A stretch of DNA of 64,000 nt from Shewanella sp. MR-4 (GTDB lineage Bacteria; Pseudomonadota; Gammaproteobacteria; Enterobacterales; Shewanellaceae). The notes under the pieces are model-generated. The model did no database searches, had not been told where the DNA came from, and was given only the letters and a program-made list of their open reading frames with translations. How positions within the stretch are numbered: position 1 is the stretch's first letter; each line of letters begins with the position of its first letter. Both the position numbers and the translations under genes were made by a program. This document shows, one piece after another, positions 8,693 through 18,600 of the stretch. The stretch lies in NCBI RefSeq assembly GCF_000014685.1, contig NC_008321.1:3903001-3967000 (forward strand), written 5' to 3'.

Positions 8693-9453
8693 CAGTGCAA
8701 CGCTGCCTGCATGCTGGGTAAGGCAAATTTATAGCCCACCCCCCATACGGTCTGCACCAGCTCGCGGGAGCCAGGAATATGGGCAAGTTTGCCGCGTAAG
8801 CGATTGATATGACTGTTTACTGTATGTTCAAAACCATCGAAGCGATACCCCCACACCGCATCGAGCAGTTGGGTACGGCTGAAAACCTGTTGGGGATGAC
8901 GGGCAAGAAAGGTCAGTAAATCAAACTCTTTGGCGGTTAGCGGTAAGGGATTATCAAAGGCGATGACTTCACGGGAATCCAAATCGATGCGAAGCCCCTC
9001 AAATTCAATCAACTGCCTTGTTGGGGTGGCGGAGAGGTGACGGCGAAGCAGTGCTTTGGTTCTGGCCCTGAGTTCAAGCACGCTGAAGGGTTTGGTCATA
9101 TAGTCGTCGGCGCCGCTTTCAAGCCCTAGCACTGTATCAGCCTCGCCGTCGCGGGCGGTGAGCAACATCACTGGCATTTGTTGTCCGTCGTTCCTTAGTT
9201 GCTGGCACAACAACAAACCGTCGCCATCAGGCAGCATACGGTCGAGCAGCACCAAATCGATGCGTTTGGCCTGCAGCAAAGCGTTGGCCTGATGCAGAGA
9301 GGCGGCGTGAAAGACCCGAAAATTGAGGGCTGTGAGATTCACCATAATCATCTGAGCCAGATCCTGCTCGTCTTCGACCAATAGGATCTGCACCGCACCT
9401 TCCATTTTGAAAGGGGAAAACGTGGAATTGTGGGTTGGCTGGTTTGGCATCAT
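8692..9453 (-). CDS. OmpR/PhoB-family response regulator
   Basis: 253 aa from ATG 9453. The receiver domain has the acidic pocket in LVEDEQ, phospho-acceptor Asp71 in LLDRMLPDGDG and the conserved Lys in MTKPF. The C-terminal winged helix (Trans_reg_C) reads LTAKEFDLLTFLARHP ... FDGFEHTVNSHINRLRGKL. An in-frame TTG at 9480 is possible, but ATG 9453 has GGAG 7 nt upstream. An internal Met just before the receiver (MEGAVQ) is a third option. The gene lies 60 bp downstream of the second spondin-domain gene and overlaps the kinase by one base, so it very probably shares their transcript and may autoregulate the operon. Confidence 0.9.
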   Translation of the reverse strand: MMPNQPTHNSTFSPFKMEGAVQILLVEDEQDLAQMIMVNLTALNFRVFHAASLHQANALLQAKRIDLVLLDRMLPDGDGLLLCQQLRNDGQQMPVMLLTARDGEADTVLGLESGADDYMTKPFSVLELRARTKALLRRHLSATPTRQLIEFEGLRIDLDSREVIAFDNPLPLTAKEFDLLTFLARHPQQVFSRTQLLDAVWGYRFDGFEHTVNSHINRLRGKLAHIPGSRELVQTVWGVGYKFALPSMQAALH

Positions 9454-9513
9454 ACAAGCTCCGGCAGTAACAGGTATCAAGATGACCTGCCGCCGGCGCT
9501 TTTTATTTCACCC

Positions 9514-10224
9514 TTATTCGGTGCGTTTTACCATCACCTTGAGTACAGGGTTGTCAAACTTGTGTGAGGCCTGCAATACCGAGTCAGTCAAACCATCGTC
9601 CTGACTGATGACTCCGGGATGTACATGGACCCGATCCACATCGTCCCGCGCAGCATTAAAACCTTCGCCCCCATCTGCTGGACCGGGAATGCTACCCTTG
9701 GCCTCAGAGTTGGCCTCAGTGCCCGCATCGTATGCCATCAACCTGAAGGTTTTGCTAGCGCCATTTTCCAAGGATTCAATATCCGTAGCGTTGATACCGC
9801 TGAAGGCATCGTTGGTATTGACCAGCATGGTCAGCAGCGACAGGGCATCGACCTTGTCTTCTTCCAGTGTCAGGGTGAGGGTTTCACTCATGCCTGGTGA
9901 CAACAAACCTGCGCCGCGCACTATGGCATCAACACCGCTCATGGTTTCAAATTCGGAACTGCTACCACCTTCGGCCAACTGCTCCAGCGCTACGCTGGCA
10001 CTTTCGCCGATTTCCCAAAGCTTAATGCCATTGTCGTGACCGATGAGCGCCAGCGGTGACATAGGCTGATTGGCAGTGAGATTAGTGACTGTCACTTCAA
10101 AGCTTTTCATCACTACTGGAGGCGGCGCGGGTGGCTCAGGTGGCGGGTTGTCACTGTCTGAGCAGGCACCAAGCCCTAACAGAGCGAGAGCTAGCAGGCT
10201 TATTTTTACGGGAAGCTTATTCAT
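9514..10224 (-). CDS. Spondin-domain lipoprotein
   Basis: A 236-aa lipoprotein: lipobox LGAC with Cys at about residue 21, then a Pro-rich spacer (PPPEPPAPPP) and a spondin_N-type domain starting FEVTVTNLTANQPMSPLALIGHD. Conserved features shared with the upstream gene are a GESA/ALEQLAEGG segment, TNDAFSGIN, YDAGTEAN and DRVHVHPGV. In bacteria this domain is found in exported proteins of unknown role; in animals it occurs in extracellular-matrix spondins and binds calcium. AGGAGG lies 6 nt before ATG 10224. It is 11 bp downstream of its paralogue and 60 bp upstream of the response regulator. Confidence 0.85.
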   Translation of the reverse strand: MNKLPVKISLLALALLGLGACSDSDNPPPEPPAPPPVVMKSFEVTVTNLTANQPMSPLALIGHDNGIKLWEIGESASVALEQLAEGGSSSEFETMSGVDAIVRGAGLLSPGMSETLTLTLEEDKVDALSLLTMLVNTNDAFSGINATDIESLENGASKTFRLMAYDAGTEANSEAKGSIPGPADGGEGFNAARDDVDRVHVHPGVISQDDGLTDSVLQASHKFDNPVLKVMVKRTE

Positions 10225-10235
10225 CTTGAGCCTCC

Positions 10236-10937
10236 TTATTTCACTGTGACAACCACACGGGCCACAGGATTGAGCCAGCGGTGGATGCGGCTGTCGAGAT
10301 CGGAGCTACCGCCATTGGCGTCGGTATCACCCAGCACACCAGGGTGAATATGTACCTTGTCATTGGTTGAGCTGTCGGCCACGCCTGTACCGTTGCTGCC
10401 ACCATCTCCGCCGGGTGCGGCTGGAATTCCTGGCTGCCCTGGCGCTCCCATGCCGTTGATGATTTCATCGTTGGCCTCTGTACCGGCATCGTAGGCATTC
10501 AAATACAAAGTGTAAGTGCCCGCTTCTGTGGGAATAGGCCAAGCATCTAGGCCAATAAAGGCATCGTTAGTCGGCAGTATCATGGCCACTAGGCTCAAAT
10601 GAGTCTGGCTACCTGAGTCCATCATCACGCCGGACACGCTGGCGCCCGCCGCCATCAGTCCAGCTGCGGGGTTTTGTACTGTCACTCCATTGGCCGCCTC
10701 GACTTGGCTAACTAGCTCATCGATAGCGCCACCTTCGGCCATTTTCTGCAGCGCGGCAGTAGCCATTTCACCACTTTCAAACAGGTGGGTATCAGCATTG
10801 TGGGCGGCAATCAGCACAGGGGTAAAATGATTACCGTGGGTGAGGTTGGTAATGCTTAACTCCAACTCGGCAGCATTGCCGACTAACGGCAGAGCGGCGG
10901 CCAGTAAGGCGCCTGCGGGCAAAAATTTGTGGGCCAT
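10236..10937 (-). CDS. Secreted spondin-domain protein
   Basis: 233 aa from ATG 10937, chosen because AAGGAG precedes it by about 7 nt; a longer in-frame ATG at 10988 lacks this. A signal peptide (to about residue 22, VGNA-AE) is followed by a spondin_N-type domain: LSITNLTHGNHFTPVLIAAH, LQKMAEGGA, LPTNDAFIGLD, NAYDAGTEAN and DKVHIHPGV. The C-terminal region before DKVHIHPGV carries a Gly/Pro-rich insertion (about 172-195). It is the first gene of the four-gene minus-strand unit and a clear paralogue of the lipoprotein that follows. Role unknown; the context suggests it is part of the sensory or regulated output of the adjacent two-component system. Confidence 0.85.
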   Translation of the reverse strand: MAHKFLPAGALLAAALPLVGNAAELELSITNLTHGNHFTPVLIAAHNADTHLFESGEMATAALQKMAEGGAIDELVSQVEAANGVTVQNPAAGLMAAGASVSGVMMDSGSQTHLSLVAMILPTNDAFIGLDAWPIPTEAGTYTLYLNAYDAGTEANDEIINGMGAPGQPGIPAAPGGDGGSNGTGVADSSTNDKVHIHPGVLGDTDANGGSSDLDSRIHRWLNPVARVVVTVK

Positions 10938-11390
10938 GGTGTTTCTCCTTGTAGTAATAGTAGAGAAAGCATCCGCTCGGAATTTCACTCAAATATCCCC
11001 TGATTATCACAAATTAATCACAATGCATGGGTAACCACCAAAGCATGGGTTAAATCAAGGCGAGTGAGCGCAAGTGTGTATCTTGCAGGAATAAAAATAA
11101 TGCAGTCAGTATTTAGAGTTAGTCCAAGTCATAAGGCCGAGGAAATCTCGTCATTAGGTAAAAATCACCAAATAGCTAGGCCAATGTTTGGGACGCGGAC
11201 TCAGCCGTCAGCATTTTTCAAAGACGAAACTAAGCCGTTTTAGAGAGAAAATAGCCAAGTCGTTTTCTTAACCAAGCTAGCCTAGCGTCAACAAACACGA
11301 GGTCGCCATCAGGCTCTGGAACTAAAGTGCCATTGTCAGACGCCGCAAAATTCAGCAAGTTCTCACTATCATGAACTTGGAAGCACTCCT
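10938..11390. other. Divergent intergenic region, 453 bp
   Basis: Lies between the spondin operon (leftward) and the secreted esterase (rightward) and must hold both promoters. No convincing coding region, terminator or operator was found on reading it. Confidence 0.5.
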
Positions 11391-12317
11391 ATGCGCAAAT
11401 TGACACTCATCGCCACTTGCCTCAGCGCACTGTTATTCACCCCCGCCTATGCCCAGAGTGAGTATCAGGCATTTAGCGAATTTGGCGCCAATCCCGGTGA
11501 GTTAACCGCCTCCTATTTATCGCCCGAAGGCCCAGGCCAAGATGCGCTCGTAGTGCTGCTGCACGGCTGTGTGCAGGATGGGGTCGAACTGGCCAACAAT
11601 AGCGGTTTAACCGCCCTCGCCCAAGAGAAAAAGTTTAGCTTACTGGTGCCACAACAGAGTTTTGAGAACAATGTAAAGCGTTGTTATAACTGGTTTTCAG
11701 CGCAGGATACTCAGGTGGATAGCGGCGAGATGCTATCGCTGAAAAACATGATAGCCAAAGCCCAATCCCAATCCGGCGCAAAACGCGTCTATGTGATTGG
11801 CCTGTCCGCCGGTGGCGCCATGGCCAGCGCCGCACTGGTCAATTATCCCGATTTATTCACCGCAGGCGCGGTGATCGCAGGCCTGCCTTACCCCTGCGCC
11901 GATAACCTGACCAAAGCCATTTCCTGCATGAAAAAGGGCCCCGCAGAGTCTGTTGAAGAATTAGTGAGTTTTGCCAAACAGGTGCATCCGAACCAACAAC
12001 ACTGGCCCGCCTTAACCGTGTGGACCGGGCAAAATGATGTGGTGGTGAATCCTGAAAATGCCAAACAACTCTCGGCCCAGTGGGTCGCACTGACCCAAGC
12101 GAATAAAACACCAAGAGTCGAGCAATATGCCGACTATAGTGTTAGCACTTGGTCCGATACGAGTGGTAATAACCTTATTTCGTTAGTCGAAATAAATAAT
12201 ATGGGCCATGGCATTGCCGTTAATCCAGATATTAAAAACGGCGGGAAAACGGGAGACTTTTTACTAAAAGCGCCTATCAGCAGCATGCCAGAAATAATCA
12301 ATCTTTGGGGGATATAG
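11391..12317 (+). CDS. Secreted esterase of the PHB-depolymerase/feruloyl-esterase-like family
   Basis: A 308-aa alpha/beta hydrolase with a signal peptide (cleavage near AYA-QS, residue 21). It has the family's oxyanion motif LLHGC (about 56-60), a nucleophile Ser139 in GLSAGG and a likely catalytic His in NNMGHGI near residue 278. It is single-domain, with no substrate-binding or linker domains, unlike the large depolymerase at 25-27 kb. The family (LpqC/PHB depolymerase) includes enzymes on polyesters, acetylated sugars and feruloyl esters, so the substrate is not predictable. A TonB receptor follows after 190 bp; joint uptake of the released product is a reasonable guess. Confidence 0.8.
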   Translation: MRKLTLIATCLSALLFTPAYAQSEYQAFSEFGANPGELTASYLSPEGPGQDALVVLLHGCVQDGVELANNSGLTALAQEKKFSLLVPQQSFENNVKRCYNWFSAQDTQVDSGEMLSLKNMIAKAQSQSGAKRVYVIGLSAGGAMASAALVNYPDLFTAGAVIAGLPYPCADNLTKAISCMKKGPAESVEELVSFAKQVHPNQQHWPALTVWTGQNDVVVNPENAKQLSAQWVALTQANKTPRVEQYADYSVSTWSDTSGNNLISLVEINNMGHGIAVNPDIKNGGKTGDFLLKAPISSMPEIINLWGI

Positions 12318-12395
12318 GGTTTAATAATAAATAAACCCTGAGTATCGATATTCAACGTATCGCTATAAAAATAAAAACAATGAGTTAAAAACACA

Positions 12396-12472
12396 TACTA
12401 CTATAGTACCGATTTAAATTTTAAATAATTACTATAGAGTCAATGTGAATCAGAAAAATAGTAGTAAGTACC
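12396..12472 (+). promoter_or_regulatory. Repeated TACTA/TAGTA motifs before the TonB receptor
   Basis: The AT-rich leader carries TACTACTATAGTAC (12396-12409), TTACTATAG (12429-12437) and TAGTAGTAAGTACC (12459-12472). A related GGTAGTAC occurs at 19283-19290 before the MFS gene. They could be binding sites for the nearby LuxR-type regulator; this is inference from repetition only. Confidence 0.3.
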
Positions 12473-12509
12473 AACCTTTAAAAAATAAATACTACAACGG
12501 GAAATCTGT

Positions 12510-14786
12510 ATGAAACAGAATACTATCAAAATGAGTTGCATTGCTTTAGCTATCTCATCTGCATTGGCAGCACAATATGCTGTTGCCGAGGATGAAAATA
12601 GCACCGGGGAGAAGCAAGCCACCTTAGAACGCATTGAAGTCACCGCTCGTAAGTCCATTGAGAGCCTGCAAAACGTACCAGTTGCAGTGACCTCGGTCAG
12701 TGCTGACGATTTGGCGGAAAATGGCATCAGCGTGATGACTGAAATCCAGCAATTTTCACCCAACACCACGCTGCAATCCAGTCGCGGCACTAACTCTACC
12801 CTCACGGCCTTTATTCGCGGTGTCGGCCAGGAAGATCCGCTCTGGGGCTATGAGCCTGGCGTCGGTATCTATATCGACGATGTGTATATCGCCCGCCCAC
12901 AGGGCGCGGTGCTCGATATCCTCGATGTACAACGTATCGAAGTACTACGCGGCCCTCAGGGCACCCTCTATGGTAAAAATACCATCGGCGGCGCGGTCAA
13001 ATACGTGACCAAGAAGATGAGCGGGGACGCTGAGTTAAACCTCAATGCCACCATCGGCAGCTACAACCAGCAAGACTACAAGATAGCAGGTCAATTACCT
13101 TTAATTGATAACAAACTGTATATTGGTGGCGCCTTCGCAAGCTTAAACCGCGATGGTTATGGTGAATTTCTAACCTCAGCAGTACCTGGTCAAGATACTG
13201 AAAACTATAACAAAGATGTTATGGCAGGTCGTCTGAGCTTAGAATATACGCCAACCGACAACCTGTTTATGCGCCTCAACTACGACAAAACCACAGATGA
13301 GTCGAATTCCAAGGGCGGCTACCGTATGCTTCCCAGTGTCCTGACCGATGCCCCTGTGCCAGACAGCAAATACGACTCTTACACCAGTATGCCAACCTGG
13401 AACAAAGTAGAAACCGAAGGTTGGGGGCTGACGATTGAATACGGCTTGAACGATGACTGGACGCTAAAATCCGTGACCTCATCCCGTGAGAGCTATTCGC
13501 CCACCAACATCGACTTTGACAACACGAGTCTACGCATTTTCGATGTGCCCGCAATCTACGATGACGAGCAATTCAGTCAGGAATTCCAAGCTAACTACGA
13601 CGGCGATGATTTGAAACTCGTATCAGGCCTTTATTACTTTAAAGGCGATTCCTGCGGGGTGTTCGATGCCATCCTATATGAATATTATAAAGCTTACGGT
13701 GGTCTCACTCGTGAAGTTCGTGGTTGCAACAACAGTGAAAGCTATGCCGCCTACGCTCAAGGCACTTACGACATCACAGATAAATTGTCGATGACCGCCG
13801 GTCTGCGTTATACCCGCGAAACCAAGGATGCAACTGTCTATAACGGCGTCATGTTTACTACGCTTTACCCCGAAACGGGCTGGATCCCAGGATATGTTCG
13901 CGATGAAGATGCCATCAACGCCAGTATTCCTAAGGTGTTAGATGATGAAGAAACTTGGTCGAAACTCAATCCACGCTTAGGCTTAGAGTATCAACTCAGC
14001 GACGATATGATGCTGTTTACCAGTTACTCACAGGGCTTTAAATCTGGGACTTTCAATCCTCGTGCAAGCTTTGCTGAGCCAGCGGTCGATCCAGAAGTGG
14101 TTGATTCCTATGAACTGGGTATGAAGAGTGAATGGTTTGACAGGCTGCGTGTTAACGCAACCGCCTTCTACTTAGACCATAAAGACAGACAGTTCGTGAC
14201 CGTATTACCCGGTGAAAACGCGTCCGATCTTAACCAACGTCTAGGCAACATTGGTAAATCGACGGCCACGGGTCTGGAACTCGAAGTGGAATACGCCGCG
14301 ACTGAGTCATTGAATCTGTTCGCGACTCTGGGCTTAATCGATGCTAGCTTCGAGGAAGTGATCTCCTACGATGACGATGGAAACCGCATCGATATCAGCG
14401 ACACTTATACTATCACCAACACCCCAGATACTACGGCAAACGTTGGATTTAGCTACAATATCGATACGGATATCGGCAGCTTTGTAGCCAACGGTAACTA
14501 CTACTATCGCAGCGACTACGACTTAGCCGTAGTAGATAACCTCTTGAGCCAAGATGGTTATGGCCTGCTGAACCTCGGCTTAAACTGGTACAGCAACGAC
14601 GGTCACTGGCACGCGGGTCTGCATTGGAAAAACGTCACTAACGAAGAATATCTGGTCGGTAACTATGCCTTCGTGACCCCAGATGGTAATGGCGGATATA
14701 CTCCAGGTTTAGGCGGTGACAATACATTAATTGGTTATTATGGCGATCCAGAGACTATCTCTCTCACCGTTGGCTATAATTTCTAG
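12510..14786 (+). CDS. TonB-dependent outer-membrane receptor
   Basis: 758 aa. A signal peptide (to about residue 26, AVA-ED) is followed by a TonB-box-like segment ERIEVTARKS, a plug domain (about 50-160, with YIDDVYIARPQG and RIEVLRGPQGTLYGKNTIGG) and a 22-strand-type barrel ending in an aromatic residue (TVGYNF). This is the IroN/FecA-like sub-type common in carbon-scavenging marine bacteria; the ligand cannot be read from sequence. GGGAAA precedes ATG 12510. There is no Fur box by eye; instead repeated TAGTA-type motifs lie upstream. The convergent CrbR/CrbS-like pair follows, suggesting a nutrient rather than iron ligand. Confidence 0.9.
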   Translation: MKQNTIKMSCIALAISSALAAQYAVAEDENSTGEKQATLERIEVTARKSIESLQNVPVAVTSVSADDLAENGISVMTEIQQFSPNTTLQSSRGTNSTLTAFIRGVGQEDPLWGYEPGVGIYIDDVYIARPQGAVLDILDVQRIEVLRGPQGTLYGKNTIGGAVKYVTKKMSGDAELNLNATIGSYNQQDYKIAGQLPLIDNKLYIGGAFASLNRDGYGEFLTSAVPGQDTENYNKDVMAGRLSLEYTPTDNLFMRLNYDKTTDESNSKGGYRMLPSVLTDAPVPDSKYDSYTSMPTWNKVETEGWGLTIEYGLNDDWTLKSVTSSRESYSPTNIDFDNTSLRIFDVPAIYDDEQFSQEFQANYDGDDLKLVSGLYYFKGDSCGVFDAILYEYYKAYGGLTREVRGCNNSESYAAYAQGTYDITDKLSMTAGLRYTRETKDATVYNGVMFTTLYPETGWIPGYVRDEDAINASIPKVLDDEETWSKLNPRLGLEYQLSDDMMLFTSYSQGFKSGTFNPRASFAEPAVDPEVVDSYELGMKSEWFDRLRVNATAFYLDHKDRQFVTVLPGENASDLNQRLGNIGKSTATGLELEVEYAATESLNLFATLGLIDASFEEVISYDDDGNRIDISDTYTITNTPDTTANVGFSYNIDTDIGSFVANGNYYYRSDYDLAVVDNLLSQDGYGLLNLGLNWYSNDGHWHAGLHWKNVTNEEYLVGNYAFVTPDGNGGYTPGLGGDNTLIGYYGDPETISLTVGYNF

Positions 14787-14810
14787 AATATAATGTTATT
14801 GACGCATAAT

Positions 14811-14844
14811 AATAACCGACTCCCGTGAGTCGGTTATTAATTTA
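14811..14844 (+). terminator. Terminator after the TonB receptor
   Basis: Perfect 12-bp stem (14811-14822 with 14827-14838), 4-nt loop, followed by AATTTAA. It separates the receptor from the response-regulator gene. Confidence 0.75.
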
Positions 14845-14917
14845 ACGGCTTTAAATATTATCTAGCATTAATTTTTAGTGGGATTAAACTGAGTTAAAAA
14901 AATAAAGGGAACGGATT

Positions 14918-15589
14918 ATGTCTCAGATAAAAGTGGCAATTGCTGATGATCATCCATTATTTCGTACAGCCTTAACGCAAGCTGTTCTCAAGAATGTGAA
15001 TACGGCGGATGTATTAGAAGCAGAAAACTTTCAAGAATTAATTACGCTCGTTGAGAATAATCCTGATATTGAACTGATCTTTCTCGATTTACATATGCCC
15101 GGCAATGAGGGCTTTACTGGCTTAACTCTACTACAGAATCATTTTCCCGATATCGCGGTGATCATGGTGTCCTCCGATGACCAGCCCGAAATTATTCGTA
15201 AAGCCATTAACTTTGGCGCCAGTGCTTTTATCCCCAAATCTGCCAGCTTAACCCAGATCTCCACCGCCATTGCCACTGTGCTCGAAGGGGAAGTCTGGCT
15301 ACCGGAACACACAGATATCAACGTCGATCAGCAAACCGCTGCCGAGCATCAACGTTTAGCGAAGCAACTGGCGCAATTAACCCCACAGCAGTACACAGTA
15401 CTGGCCAGCATTGCCAATGGACGCTTAAACAAGCAGATCGCCTATGATCTTGATATTAAAGAGACCACGGTTAAGAAACACGTATCGGCGATACTGGTTA
15501 AACTCGAAGTCTACAACCGCACTCAGGCAGGCTTAGTCTTCCAACAGTTGATGATAACCAGCAACGATAAACCGCCGATCAACGCCTAA
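14918..15589 (+). CDS. crbR: LuxR/NarL-family response regulator, CrbR-like
   Basis: 223 aa: a receiver domain with DDH at 10-12, phospho-acceptor Asp57 (FLDLHMPG) and Lys in PKSAS, then a LuxR-type helix-turn-helix (LTPQQYTVLASIANGRLNKQIAYDL...TTVKKHVSAIL, about 155-200). It converges on, and almost certainly pairs with, the transporter-fused kinase at 15688-19206. In Vibrio and Pseudomonas the CrbS/CrbR pair of this architecture activates acetyl-CoA synthetase and acetate use; that function is transferred by family. acs is not in the window, so local targets (TonB receptor, MFS/esterase operon) are also possible. AAAGGGAACG precedes the ATG. Confidence 0.85.
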   Translation: MSQIKVAIADDHPLFRTALTQAVLKNVNTADVLEAENFQELITLVENNPDIELIFLDLHMPGNEGFTGLTLLQNHFPDIAVIMVSSDDQPEIIRKAINFGASAFIPKSASLTQISTAIATVLEGEVWLPEHTDINVDQQTAAEHQRLAKQLAQLTPQQYTVLASIANGRLNKQIAYDLDIKETTVKKHVSAILVKLEVYNRTQAGLVFQQLMITSNDKPPINA

Positions 15590-15620
15590 CTAACCTAGGC
15601 TCCAAAATCCAAACCTAAAG

Positions 15621-15650
15621 AAAACAGTGGCACTAAGCCACTGTTTTTTA
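15621..15650. terminator. Bidirectional terminator between convergent crbR and crbS
   Basis: AAACAGTGGC (15622-15631) pairs with GCCACTGTTT (15637-15646), with T-runs on both strands. It ends both convergent genes. Confidence 0.9.
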
Positions 15651-15687
15651 TCCGCATTTATTAAGCCAGAACCACGATAGTGCAGAG

Positions 15688-18600
15688 TTAAGACAATTGC
15701 TTAATCAATCGTTTTAAGGCGGTGGCTTTAACGGGTTTACGCACAAAACTGAACAGTGCACTGCTGGTGTGTTGACGTACAGATTCAGACGGATCTGCCG
15801 AGCAGATAATGCAGGTCGGACACTGACTGCTAAACACAGGATGAGTGAGTAAGCTTTGCACCAGATCGACACCGTTTTGGTCATCATCCAAGTGGTAATC
15901 GGCAATGATAAGCTTAGGCAACACCTGCTGTACCAGTTGCTGCTCGGCACTGGTTTTATCCCGCGCGGTGAGTACATGACAGCCCCAGCCCAACAACAAA
16001 GAGGAGATGGCTTTTAACATCAACTCGTCGTTATCTATGACTAACACGCTGATATTAAAGCTATCGCTAACAGACTCTTCCTCACTGCGAAGTTTAACGA
16101 CATTGGAAGGTTTTTTCAGGGCAGAGACTCGCGGCACTTCGACACTAAAGCAAGTGCCTTTGCCCACCTCAGAGTGCAAGGCAATCTTAAGCCCGAGTAA
16201 CTTAGCGATGCGGTCGCAAATGGCGAGCCCAAGTCCAAGCCCTGGGATCTCCCGCGTTTGCTCGAGGCGCTCAAACTCACCAAAAATCGCCTGCTGCTTA
16301 TCTTGAGGAATGCCGGGGCCATTGTCCCACACTTGGATAAGCAGGCTGTGTTCGAGCCGCCTCACGCCCAGTAATACCTTAGGTACAAAGGCGGATTCCA
16401 CTGGCTTAGCCAAGGCCGCGCTGGCATTCATTGATACCGGCGTTTGCCGATTAAGTGCCCCCGCAGGGGAATAATGGAACGCATTGGAGAGGAAGTTTTG
16501 AATAATTCGTCGCAGCAAACGTTGGTCGCTCTGCACTAGGCAGGAGGAAAACTGATAGGAAAAATCGATGCCCTGCTCGGCGGATAAAGCTTTAAATTCA
16601 TTCACTAAGGTCGAGAGTACATCGTCGAGTGCAAACTGGCTCTGTTCGGTTTTAAGGCTGCCGCCATCGAGGCGGGAGATTTCCACCAGATCGGATAGCA
16701 GACTCTCCACCACATTTAAGGAGGCTTCGATATGGGTGGCGAGATCCTTGAGTTCGGTCGACGTCACCCGCTGTTTGAGCATCTCGGTAAACAGAGTGAG
16801 CGCGTTAAAGGGCTGCATTAAATCGTGGCTCGCCGCCGCTAAGAAGCGTGTCTTACTGCTATTGGCCGCCTCGGCTTCGGCCTTGGCTTTAGCGAGTTCC
16901 CTTGTGCGGCTTTCGACCCGCTTTTCGAGGGTTTCGTTAGCCAGTTGCAGGGCTTTTTCTGCCTGAATATGGGCGGTAATGTCGGTAAAGGTACTGACAA
17001 AGCCGCCACCCGGCATGGCTTGACCACGGATCTCCAGCACCTTGCCATCGAGCATAGTGCGCTGAAAATGGTGTGGGCTGCCGCTACGCATATGGGCGAG
17101 GCGCTTTTCCACCAACTCATGGGCCTCATCGCCCACAATAATGCCGCGCTCAATATTAAATCTCAGCAGCGTCTCTATCGGTATGCCTGCTTTGACATAA
17201 TCTTTAGGATAATCAAGCAATTCAATATAGCGTTTGTTCCATGCAACTAGGCGCATATCGGCATCGACCACGCTGATCCCCTGCTCGATGTTTTCGACCC
17301 CAGATTGCAGCAACTCGCGGTTAAACTCGAAGATCTGGTTAGCCTCATCGACTATGCTGACCACATCCTCCAGCGGCATTTGCTGCGAGCGTGAGGCGGC
17401 ATTCATCACCATCCGCGTCGAGGCAGACCCAAGCACCCCCGACAGCTTAAGGCGGGTGTAATCCACCAGCTCCTCGCGCCGTGTGGCTAATTGCAATTCC
17501 GATCCAAGCACTTTCGCCCTAGCCTGCAGGGCATCGGCTTCTTCCTTATTGATAAAGCGGTGTAATAGGCTCGCCAGATCCTCAACCGAGAGGTGCCTTT
17601 CCAGCGCCACCTGTTTACGGTTAACAAACACATCGGCTTGAAGCACTTCCCCCACACTCTGCTCTTTCAGCAACGAAATCAGCACAAAACAACCGACATT
17701 CGCAAGCAAACTATACAGTAGGCCGTGGCTGATATTATCCAGCCCCGTCAGGCCAAATAGCGCGGTTGGAGTTAACCATGGAATATTCAACAGCCCTTGG
17801 GTGACCCAGAGTGCATCGGGGAAGGTCGCGGGTAGCAGCAAGGTATAGAGCCAGACTAAACTGCCCATCAACATGCCCCAAAAGGCACCTTGGGTGGTAG
17901 CGCGGCGCCAATAGAGCGCGCCCACGGCGGCGGGAAAAAACTGCGACAACAGCACAAAGGATAACAAGCCAATGCTGGCCAAGTGATTCTGCTGATCGAT
18001 ATAACGCTCGAAGGCAAAGGCCGATAGCAGAATCGCCGCTATCGATATCCGCCGTAAATTGAGCAATATCCCTGCGAGCTGCGGCGTCTGCTGCGAGCTA
18101 AATTTCGGTAATCTCAGCAGCAATGGAGTCAAAATCTCGGTCGAAATCATGGTGCTCAGTACAATCGCCGCCACAATGACCATGGCCGTTGCCGCCGCAA
18201 GGCCGCCAATATACACCAAGATCCCCAGCCAAGCTTGCTGATAGAAGAGTGGCAAGGTCAGCACGTAGGTGTCGGCATCGACACTGCCGCCGGGAAAGCT
18301 AATCTGCCCCGCAAGCGCGATAGGCAATACAAAGGCATTAATCAGCAGCAGATAGAGTGGCACCATCCAACGGGCGGCTTTTAACTCTTTGGCATGATGA
18401 TTTTCAATCATCATCATGTGGAATTCCTGAGGCAGCGCATAGATGGTAATGGCGCCCAGCAGAATTTGTGACAGCACAAAATAGAGTGAATTACCCTCAG
18501 AGCTCGGCGGTAAATGCTGACCCCGAGCGAGTAAATCACTAAAACCATCAAACACATAGAAAGTCGCGAACAACCCAACCGTGGTGAGCGCAAACAGCTT

